Shown in pieces: positions 1-5,200 of a stretch of 6,020 nt of DNA (the first letter of the stretch is position 1; each line of letters begins with the position of its first letter). A program made the translations under genes and the position numbers. The notes under the pieces are model-generated. The model had not been told where the DNA came from and did no database searches. It worked only from the letters and a program-made list of their open reading frames with translations. The DNA is from Deinococcales bacterium (GTDB lineage Bacteria > Deinococcota > Deinococci > Deinococcales > Deinococcaceae), in the NCBI GenBank assembly GCA_014378225.1, contig JACMOA010000025.1:1-6020 (forward strand), read 5' to 3'.

Positions 1-744
1 CCAATCAAAAGAAAATCCACTGTTTTCCCACTAACTTTGGTTACGCTGGGACCTGTAAACATAACGGTCAGTAGGAAATCCATGCCCATACCAGAAGTAC
101 AGGCGCTCGAGCCGTTGGTCTGGGTGCTGCCCATTCCTACTGGGCCGTGGCGCGGGGTTGGTTTGATGCCCAATGTTTTTGCGCTCGAGAGTTTTATGGA
201 TGAGCTTGCTCACGCAGCGAACACCGACCCACTCGAATTTCGGTTGAAGCATACCGATAACCCCCGCATAAAGGCCGTGCTCGAGGATGTGGGTAAGCGC
301 AGTAACTGGAGTAGCCCCGCGCCCAGTGGCGTGGCGGTGTGCTTGGCGGTGGGAACGGTGGTGGAAATGGTGGTGGAAATTCGGCTGGATGACGGGGAAA
401 TTCGCGTGGAGCGGGTGACGGTGAGCATTGATGCAGGCATGGTTATCAATCCCGCCAATGCAGAGCTGCAAGCCAAAGGTAGCGTGATTAGGGGGCTGAG
501 TTCTACCCTGCTCGAGCGGATTCGGATTGAAAACGGTGCAGTGGTGCAAAGCAATTTTGCCGATTATCCCCTCATCACCTTAAAAGCTACCCCTAAAAAT
601 ATTGAGGTCTATTTTCTCGAGGGTGGCGATACCCCGCACGGGATGGGCGAACCGGTGATTGGTCCGGTGCCTGCTGCTGTTGCGAATGCGCTGTTCGCGC
701 TGAATGGTCAACGCCTGAGGGAGTTGCCTTTGGTGCTGTCGTAA
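1..744 (+). CDS. Molybdopterin-binding hydroxylase large subunit (isoquinoline 1-oxidoreductase beta/xanthine dehydrogenase type), C-terminal part
   Basis: The frame is open to the left edge, so the true start is outside; the TTG at 37 is only the first possible start inside the window. About 248 codons are present, against roughly 700 or more in this family. Recognisable C-terminal family signatures appear in order: TGPWRGVG, ALESFMDELAHA followed by DPLEFRLK, the SIDAGMVINPANAELQAKG segment, QSNFADYPL, and GMGEPVIGPVPAAVANALFA. The Glu of GMGEP (codon 649-651) matches the catalytic Glu of molybdenum hydroxylases. Such enzymes hydroxylate N-heterocycles, aldehydes or purines together with a 2Fe-2S subunit; the substrate cannot be told here. 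The first ~28 residues do not look like family sequence, so a deletion, frameshift or insertion joint near the left edge is possible. Around 325-380 the protein looks slightly short and holds a 12-bp tandem duplication. Five CTCGAG sites are all read Leu-Glu. No partner subunit is visible. Confidence 0.75.
   Translation, partial: PIKRKSTVFPLTLVTLGPVNITVSRKSMPIPEVQALEPLVWVLPIPTGPWRGVGLMPNVFALESFMDELAHAANTDPLEFRLKHTDNPRIKAVLEDVGKRSNWSSPAPSGVAVCLAVGTVVEMVVEIRLDDGEIRVERVTVSIDAGMVINPANAELQAKGSVIRGLSSTLLERIRIENGAVVQSNFADYPLITLKATPKNIEVYFLEGGDTPHGMGEPVIGPVPAAVANALFALNGQRLRELPLVLS
357..380 (+). repeat. 12-bp perfect tandem duplication inside the molybdenum hydroxylase gene
   Basis: GGTGGTGGAAAT occurs twice in direct succession (357-368 and 369-380), encoding Val-Val-Glu-Met then Val-Val-Glu-Ile. 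It lies in the segment before the SIDAG motif. The reading frame is preserved. Confidence 0.7.
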
Positions 745-770
745 GTAGAAAGCAACGTTTTCCTCGAGTT

Positions 771-795
771 GAAATTGATTTGTCAAATCAGTTTC
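771..795. terminator. Possible bidirectional hairpin between convergent genes
   Basis: An 11-bp stem pairs 771-781 with 785-795, with one G-T wobble and a 3-nt loop (782-784). It lies between two convergent genes and overlaps the stop codon of the WGR-propeller gene (783-785). The stem is AT-rich. On the + side it is followed by a T-rich but interrupted stretch (TTGATTTCT); there is no clean T-run on the - side. Position supports a terminator more than thermodynamics does. Confidence 0.3.
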
Positions 796-2222
796 TTGAT
801 TTCTCCAAAAGCCCGGTAAAACCCCCCCTTTGAGCTTTCACGCACTTCGGTGGCAACATAGCGTGCGCCTGCTTCGCGGATGTCGCTGGGAAACTGCACG
901 CTCCAGCTCGAGTTGTAGCCGGGACTGATGGCCCGAATCCGCAACTTGTTGCCCTGACGGTAACACTCGAGCAGCACGCCCTCACTGGCGTCACGGGTGG
1001 TGAGAATGGGGGTGGGTGTAACCGCTTGGATGCTCGAGCCTGCCAGCACCGTTTTCACGTCGGGAACCTGCCCTGTTTTGGCCGCTTCAATGGCACTTTC
1101 AGAAGCGTCAATGCAGGCCAGACTGCCGTCCGAGGTAACGATGTAGACCCGCTCCCCGTGGTACTGCATACTCAGGGCGCTGCCACACCCGGTGGCCAGT
1201 TTCCACAGGCGCTCCCCGCTCGAGCTGAAACAGTAAACGCTCGAGACGGTATCGGCGGCAAAGATATACTTTCCGTCTGGGGAGGCGGCGTTGCTGGGAA
1301 CCCCTGCGTCACACGTACAAGTCGCCACCTGCTCCCCTGTGGTTTTCTCGAGGACGTACACATTTTTATTGCCACAGCCGGGATAAACGAAGTCCTGGGT
1401 TTGCCAGCCGAACAAAACGTTGTTTGTAGCGCTGTGCCAGACTTTTTGTCCGCTCGAGCTGTCATAAGCTGTAACTCCCGCGCTGGTGCCGTGATAAACT
1501 GCTTTAGCATCGGTTCGTACCATCCAACCGCTCGAGCCACCTGAATTGACATTCCACACGAATTCGTCGTTGTGGTCTACCAGAGTCAGGCCCCCATCGT
1601 TGTCCGAAATTGCCAGCAGCGCATCAAAGATATCCAACCAGTAAATGCTCACATCATCCGAGATTTCGTAAGCCACTCGAGGGACTTTACCGTTCAGGTC
1701 GTACACTTTGCCATTGTCGCATCCGGCATACAGAAAATCCCCGTCTTCGATGATGCACTTAACGCCATCGGGCAGTTTAAAATGGGCCTCTACCACTCCC
1801 TCGAGCGTCAGGGCGTACACATCGCCCTGCTGGTTGCCCACCCAGGCCCTTTGAGAAGTAACGCAGATTCCAAACGCCGTAGACCCGGTGTTAAATTTCC
1901 ACAATACTGGAGCGCGTTTGGTATTTGCCGCCGCCCTAACCTCGCCCGCGCTGGCCGTGAAAGTGCGGCGAACTACGGTGCGTTTTTGGCGCTCTCCCAT
2001 CACCGCCTCAGTGTAACCCCCGCGTTTCTTTTCCCTCACCTTTTTTTCGGCCTCGACCACAGCTTTTTCAAAGCTTTCGAGCGTCTTTTTAGAGCTTTGA
2101 CCCGCTTCACCAATCCGACCATACCGGAGGGTCAACTCGAGGTTCTGCACCACAACTTCATAGAATTTATGGCTGCTGCCGCCGTCTTCAGAAAGCTCGA
2201 GATACCAACGTTTTTCGGTCAT
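783..2222 (-). CDS. WGR domain / PQQ-like beta-propeller fusion protein
   Basis: 479 residues, cytoplasmic by appearance (no signal peptide or membrane segment). Residues about 5-75 form a WGR domain: an aromatic start (RWYLEL), the signature as YGR at 34-36 (Tyr replacing Trp), then a Lys/Glu-rich helix ending in GGY at 68-70. WGR domains occur in PARPs, where they contact DNA ends, and in bacterial MolR-like proteins. After a linker (75-103), residues about 104-400 hold repeated strands of PQQ/WD40-like type, such as VLWKFNTG, DVYALTLEG, GVTAYDSSSGQKVW, NVYVLEKTTGEQV and VYCFSSSGERLW, consistent with a propeller of about seven blades. Its ligand is unknown. ATG at 2222 is the only usable start: no in-frame ATG, GTG or TTG lies between it and the ung stop 54 nt upstream. 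No Shine-Dalgarno sits directly before it (see the leader ORF and -10 box). Same-strand placement behind ung suggests co-transcription and a DNA-damage link, which is inference. Twelve CTCGAG sites: five Leu-Glu, six Ser-Ser, one Pro-Arg. Confidence 0.8.
   Translation of the reverse strand: MTEKRWYLELSEDGGSSHKFYEVVVQNLELTLRYGRIGEAGQSSKKTLESFEKAVVEAEKKVREKKRGGYTEAVMGERQKRTVVRRTFTASAGEVRAAANTKRAPVLWKFNTGSTAFGICVTSQRAWVGNQQGDVYALTLEGVVEAHFKLPDGVKCIIEDGDFLYAGCDNGKVYDLNGKVPRVAYEISDDVSIYWLDIFDALLAISDNDGGLTLVDHNDEFVWNVNSGGSSGWMVRTDAKAVYHGTSAGVTAYDSSSGQKVWHSATNNVLFGWQTQDFVYPGCGNKNVYVLEKTTGEQVATCTCDAGVPSNAASPDGKYIFAADTVSSVYCFSSSGERLWKLATGCGSALSMQYHGERVYIVTSDGSLACIDASESAIEAAKTGQVPDVKTVLAGSSIQAVTPTPILTTRDASEGVLLECYRQGNKLRIRAISPGYNSSWSVQFPSDIREAGARYVATEVRESSKGGFYRAFGEIKKLI
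2040..2046 (-). other. In-phase slippery heptamer A AAA AAG in the WGR gene
   Basis: A run of seven A on the - strand (2047-2041) followed by G gives zero-frame codons GAA AAA AAG, the phase of the classic dnaX-type -1 heptamer. A -1 shift adds about ten residues and then meets TGA, for a product of about 71 residues covering most of the WGR domain without the propeller. No strong downstream stem was identified. Confidence 0.2.
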
Positions 2223-2239
2223 GGGAAATACTTTAACAT
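2219..2239 (-). CDS. Possible 6-codon leader peptide (MLKYFP) overlapping the WGR gene start
   Basis: On the - strand an ATG at 2239-2237 opens MLKYFP and ends at TGA 2221-2219, which overlaps the WGR-gene ATG (2222-2220) as ATGA. A strong Shine-Dalgarno GAGGAG (2249-2244) lies 4 nt before this ATG but 21 nt before the WGR ATG, too far to serve it directly. Ribosomes would load on the mini-ORF and re-initiate at the overlap. Alternatively, the Shine-Dalgarno may be chance and the WGR mRNA leaderless. Confidence 0.3.
   Translation of the reverse strand: MLKYFP
2230..2235 (-). promoter_or_regulatory. Candidate -10 box (TAAAGT) for a leaderless WGR-gene transcript
   Basis: TAAAGT fits TANNNT and ends 7 nt before the WGR-gene ATG, the arrangement described for leaderless promoters in Deinococcus relatives. 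No convincing -35 lies about 17 nt upstream. It competes with the leader-peptide reading of the same bases. Confidence 0.2.
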
Positions 2240-2276
2240 TTTGCTCCTCATATTCGGGTGTGCATACTGTCTGAAT

Positions 2277-2957
2277 TTATTTCTCGAGCTGCCAGTCAAT
2301 CGGAGTTTGACCCGCGTTCTCGAGCGCCAAATTGATTTTGGAAAAGGGTTTAGAGCCAAAAAAGCCCCGGTCCGCCGAAAGGGGAGAGGGATGAACCGAC
2401 TCGAGGATAAGGTGTTTCTGCCCGGTAATCAGCGCCTTTTTCTTCTGAGCATACGCGCCCCACAGCACAAAAATCACCTCAGTCTGTTTTTCGTTGAGGG
2501 CGCTTATCACCGCGTCGGTGAACTTTTCCCAGCCCTTGGCCTTGTGCGAGTTTGGCTCACCCTGGCGCACCGTGAGCACTGCGTTGAGCAGCAAAACCCC
2601 TTGCTGCGCCCACCCCTCGAGAAATCCGTGTTTAGCTCGAGGGATTCCTAAATCTGCGTTGAGTTCCTTGAACATATTGAGCAGGGACGGCGGCGTGCGA
2701 ACCCCTTTCTGAACGCTAAAACTCAGGCCGTGTGCCTGACCGGGGCCGTGGTAAGGGTCCTGACCCAGAATGAGCACCCGAACATCCTCGAGTGGGGTCA
2801 ACTCGAGCGCCCGAAAAACGGCCTCAGGAGGTGGGAAAACGGTTTGGCTGGAGCGTTCCCCCTCCAGAAACGCCTCGAGCTTGGCGATGTAGGGTTTTTG
2901 TAATTCCCCCTCGAGCGCGGGTTTCCAGGATTCGGGCAGAGCATCAAAAATCGACAT
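2277..2957 (-). CDS. ung: Uracil-DNA glycosylase, family 1
   Basis: 226 residues, the usual length for bacterial Ung. It removes uracil from DNA by hydrolysing the N-glycosidic bond, the first step of base excision repair of deaminated cytosine or misincorporated dUMP. The water-activating motif [18 protein letters not shown] spans residues 65-82, with catalytic Asp67 and uracil-stacking Phe80. LLLN ends at Asn125, the uracil-reading Asn. The Leu-intercalation loop HPSPLSA spans 189-195, with catalytic His189. FPPP at 41-44 matches the Pro-rich loop. All key residues are present, so it should be active. ATG at 2957 gives the normal [11 protein letters not shown] start; the purine-rich GAAGGG is about 15 nt upstream, too far to be a good Shine-Dalgarno, and a TAAAAT box 6 nt before the ATG suggests a leaderless message. 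The gene is in the same frame as, and 54 nt before, the WGR-propeller gene. Nine CTCGAG sites in 681 bp: eight Leu-Glu, one Pro-Arg. Confidence 0.97.
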   Translation of the reverse strand: MSIFDALPESWKPALEGELQKPYIAKLEAFLEGERSSQTVFPPPEAVFRALELTPLEDVRVLILGQDPYHGPGQAHGLSFSVQKGVRTPPSLLNMFKELNADLGIPRAKHGFLEGWAQQGVLLLNAVLTVRQGEPNSHKAKGWEKFTDAVISALNEKQTEVIFVLWGAYAQKKKALITGQKHLILESVHPSPLSADRGFFGSKPFSKINLALENAGQTPIDWQLEK

Positions 2958-2963
2958 AAACTT

Positions 2964-2969
2964 ATTTTA
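2964..2969 (-). promoter_or_regulatory. Candidate -10 box (TAAAAT) directly before ung
   Basis: TAAAAT on the - strand ends 6 nt before the ung ATG, so transcription would start at or next to the ATG. This matches the TANNNT leaderless pattern and explains the missing Shine-Dalgarno. No clear -35 element is visible at the usual spacing. Confidence 0.35.
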
Positions 2970-3018
2970 CAGCCCTTCGCCCTATTTCTCGAGCGCCCAG
3001 TGCATTTCCAATGTTTTG

Positions 3019-3046
3019 AGCGTACTTCTCGAGTGTAAATTGTAAA
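3019..3046 (-). promoter_or_regulatory. Alternative upstream promoter for ung
   Basis: On the - strand, TTTACA (3046-3041; five of six matches to TTGACA) is followed after 16 nt by TACGCT (3024-3019; TANNNT). A transcript from here would have a leader of about 55 nt. A CTCGAG site (3028-3033) lies in the spacer. The match is modest and could be chance. Confidence 0.2.
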
Positions 3047-3076
3047 CTGCATACGACATACTGGGTCCGTTGGAAG

Positions 3077-3116
3077 ACTCGAGGGATGGACATAACGTTA
3101 TGTCCATCCCTCCAGT
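3077..3116. repeat. 40-bp near-perfect palindrome in the gap upstream of ung
   Basis: Arms of 20 bp abut with no spacer at 3096/3097. The inner 32 bp (3081-3112; left arm GAGGGATGGACATAAC) is perfectly self-complementary. Outside it only the pair 3080/3113 fails (C opposite C), and three more pairs follow. It lies 73 nt past the sensor gene stop and about 120 nt before ung. No T-run follows on either strand, so it is not a standard intrinsic terminator. It could be a factor-dependent or end-protecting hairpin, an operator, a REP-like or mobile-element-derived hairpin, or an abutted pair of terminal repeats. The left arm overlaps the CTCGAG at 3078-3083; the right arm has CTCCAG in the mirror position. 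Confidence 0.85.
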
Positions 3117-3189
3117 TTCTGGTTTTACCCGCCCAGGACAGTATCTATCCCTTAACCCTGCAAAGTTGCTCGAGAGTCTATCGAGTGGG

Positions 3190-4263
3190 TTAGGTATTGC
3201 GGCTGCGTTCGCGCATTCGAGCGGCTTTGTCCTTGATTTCGCGGAAAAAGTCCGACTCTATGATGTCTTCTACCTGCTTCTGACGCTTGGTTTCGTCAAT
3301 CTCTATCAACAGTTCCTGTACCTGCTCTTTGAGCGTATCTTCGCGCCCCTTGACCTGGGTTGCCATGTTTTCAATGATCAGGGCCAGGGTGCTCACCTCG
3401 TCTTGCACTCGCGTGTTGTGAATGCGCCCGAGGTTCTGGTCGTACTGCCCCCGCCCGATGTTTTTGGCGGCGGCTGCCAAGCTAAGTAGGGGGCGGGTGA
3501 TGTTGGTAGCCACCAGAAAGACTACCAGGGAAAACAGCAGCAGCACAACTCCGAAGACCGGAATCACCGTTTCGCGCACTTGTTTCTGAACCCGCTCTAC
3601 CGCCGCCGCACACATGTCAATCCCTACCGCCGCCACGATGAGGCCGCTCGAGTTGCGGACGGGTGCGTAACCGGACAACCAGGTTCCCCAACTGTCGGTA
3701 AAGGTTCCCACATCCACGGTGGCTTCGCTTAAACCATTAATCATCCGCGACCCCGCCGGGTCGTAAACCTCTCCTAGTGCCGGGCGGTTAGCCTGAGCCA
3801 GCCGACAGCTCTCCGGGGCCAGGTTGCGAACTATTTCATCGGCCACGCTGAAGGATAGGCCGGGAGCCACCGAGGAACTGACGATCAAGCGCACCTTCTG
3901 GGGGTTTTTGGGGTCCTGAACATAGGTGTAAAGTCCACTGGCTTTGGGGTTTGTACGCCGCACCGAACGAAGGTAGGCGCTTATTTTTTTGTAGTTGGTG
4001 TCGTCAATTTTGCCGCTTTTAACCAATTTCTGGTGTTCGTCCCCGTTAATGCCCAGCGCGGTAGTCAGCGCGGCAGCGTTCACATCACGTTTGAGGTTGT
4101 CGGTGGCTACGTCCCCGGCGAAGCGGTAAAGCCACACGAAAATTCCCACCGAGGCCAGAAAAAACAGCAGCGTGAACACCAACAGCAGGCGCGTCCGCAG
4201 GCTGACAAAAGCGAGAAATCGGCTCGGTGCGGGGGTCTGTAAGTTGGGGGCAACTACGGTCAT
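3190..4263 (-). CDS. Membrane sensor protein: Cache-like extracytoplasmic domain, HAMP, C-terminal coiled coil, no output domain
   Basis: 357 residues. TM1 is about 26-46 after a basic SLRTR stretch; residues about 47-232 lie outside the cytoplasmic membrane; TM2 is about 233-253. The outer domain carries Cache-type features near its end (FTDSWGTWLSGYAPV, then LIVAAVGIDM), typical of small-ligand sensors. A HAMP domain starts with TNITRPL (253-259) and runs to about 307, followed by a coiled coil and a charged tail (IDETKRQKQVEDIIESDFF onward). From memory, similar tails occur in cyanobacterial HAMP signalling proteins. There is no kinase, cyclase, phosphatase or methyl-accepting domain, so it probably signals through a partner. 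ATG at 4263 has GAGGA 8 nt upstream, a good Shine-Dalgarno. It sits 67 nt behind the GNAT gene, same strand. Only one CTCGAG, read Ser-Ser, unlike the site-rich neighbours, which suggests more recent arrival. Confidence 0.8.
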   Translation of the reverse strand: MTVVAPNLQTPAPSRFLAFVSLRTRLLLVFTLLFFLASVGIFVWLYRFAGDVATDNLKRDVNAAALTTALGINGDEHQKLVKSGKIDDTNYKKISAYLRSVRRTNPKASGLYTYVQDPKNPQKVRLIVSSSVAPGLSFSVADEIVRNLAPESCRLAQANRPALGEVYDPAGSRMINGLSEATVDVGTFTDSWGTWLSGYAPVRNSSGLIVAAVGIDMCAAAVERVQKQVRETVIPVFGVVLLLFSLVVFLVATNITRPLLSLAAAAKNIGRGQYDQNLGRIHNTRVQDEVSTLALIIENMATQVKGREDTLKEQVQELLIEIDETKRQKQVEDIIESDFFREIKDKAARMRERSRNT

Positions 4264-4270
4264 CAGGGGT

Positions 4271-4275
4271 TCCTC
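4271..4275 (-). promoter_or_regulatory. Shine-Dalgarno of the HAMP sensor gene
   Basis: GAGGA on the - strand, 7 nt before the ATG at 4263, supports this start over internal Met codons. It is one of the few clear ribosome-binding sites in the window. The surrounding 67-nt gap (4264-4330) contains no evident terminator, so transcription from the GNAT gene may read through. Confidence 0.6.
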
Positions 4276-4330
4276 GGCAGGCGGTTTGGATAGAGACGCG
4301 AGTTTAGGCGGACTTCAGGCCAAATAGAGT

Positions 4331-5200
4331 TCAGGTGGGGTGGAAAGGAGAAGAAGCACGGCTTTCGAGCGTTTTCAACGATTGGCAGGCGTGAAGAAAG
4401 AGTGGGTCGTCGCTCTCGAGTCGGTAATAATCCAGGTAGATTCCCTCGAGCAGCACACAACTTTCCCTGAGTGTAAGCGACCCTTTAGGCAGGGTGAGTG
4501 GGTTGGGCGGGTGAAGGGTCGGTTCAGTTTGGGCCGGATAAAAAACCAGTTGCATAAGTTTAGGAACGATGTCTTTCAATTGCTCTGGTCCCACATAAGA
4601 CACGCCGCGCAGCATAGGTGGCTCGAGGTATTCGCCCTCGAGTAGAATCGCTCCGGTTTTTTGCGCGAAACTTTCGCGTCTTTTTGCGTCCTGCATGGGT
4701 TCTACCTCTACCAGATGTCCCAGCGGAGGAGGTTCGCCCCGGTCCATAGCGTCCAGCGCCAACTGCTCGAGCGCCCCACGCAGCAACCACGCTCCTACCC
4801 CCCCGTGTTGATAACCCTGCTCGAGTCCACGAAACGCGCCCAGCCCAAAGCCGCTTCCTCCACGCTGTGGGCTGACGTAGTTAAAAATCTGAAATCCTAT
4901 GATTCCCTCGAGCAGTTCTGGACGTCCCAGAGGGTACTCGTAAGCCGGGTCATAAACGGCCCAGACATGTCCCACCGCGTGGGGATGCTCTGGGGTATGA
5001 CGCTGTGAACAAGCCCGAATGTACTCCCTGTAGCGCCGATACTTGGGAAACAAAGTCCAGAACAGCTCGAGCACGCGGGTCAGGTAGGGTGAGTTTGGGC
5101 CGAATACGTCCAGCAGCATGACTCCCAGCGGGCCGATGGGTTCACTGAGCCGGGGGTCCGGGTTTGCAGCGTAAAGCAGGGGAGAAGGAGAATGCAACAT
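4331..5200 (-). CDS. GNAT-like acyltransferase
   Basis: 289 residues, soluble. Residues about 75-205 have the order of a GNAT (Gcn5-related N-acetyltransferase) fold: VGHVWAVYD and GIIGFQIFNY strands, then the acyl-CoA-binding motif A as QGYQHGGVGAWLLRGALEQL (128-147), whose Q131-x-x-G134-x-G136 fits (Q/R)xxGx(G/A), a VEVEP strand, and SFAQKTGAILL, resembling the closing GNAT helix and strand. An N-terminal extension (1-70) and a C-terminal tail (205-289) make it longer than simple 150-180-residue GNATs. The acceptor is unknown. ATG at 5200 shares its A with the TGA of the upstream transporter (TGATG), and no Shine-Dalgarno is evident, so translation is probably coupled. The stop lies 67 nt before the sensor gene. 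All eight CTCGAG sites are read Leu-Glu, clustering near motif A and in the C-terminal half. Confidence 0.65.
   Translation of the reverse strand: MLHSPSPLLYAANPDPRLSEPIGPLGVMLLDVFGPNSPYLTRVLELFWTLFPKYRRYREYIRACSQRHTPEHPHAVGHVWAVYDPAYEYPLGRPELLEGIIGFQIFNYVSPQRGGSGFGLGAFRGLEQGYQHGGVGAWLLRGALEQLALDAMDRGEPPPLGHLVEVEPMQDAKRRESFAQKTGAILLEGEYLEPPMLRGVSYVGPEQLKDIVPKLMQLVFYPAQTEPTLHPPNPLTLPKGSLTLRESCVLLEGIYLDYYRLESDDPLFLHACQSLKTLESRASSPFHPT

Noticed and set aside
31..549. Open frame of 172 codons on the - strand opposite the molybdenum hydroxylase
   Set aside because: Its His/Pro-rich translation is the shadow of a recognisable coding strand; no supporting start signal or motif.
1026..1544. Open frame of 172 codons on the + strand opposite the propeller region
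   Set aside because: Antisense shadow of repeated propeller codons; no motif and no promoter or ribosome-binding site.
1572..2651. Long open frame of 359 codons on the + strand
   Set aside because: It lies antisense across most of ung and the N-terminal half of the WGR gene, crosses their intergenic gap, and its translation has no recognisable motif; both real genes have clear family signatures on the other strand.
3969..3998. Second A7 run (- strand) in the sensor gene as a slippage site
   Set aside because: Its phase is TAC AAA AAA ATA, not the X XXY YYZ arrangement, and it encodes plausible Lys-Lys-Ile in an otherwise intact frame.
4264..4330. Promoter for the sensor gene in the 67-nt gap
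   Set aside because: A TAAACT box exists at 4306-4301 on the - strand, but no acceptable -35 lies at usual spacing; co-transcription with the GNAT gene is simpler.
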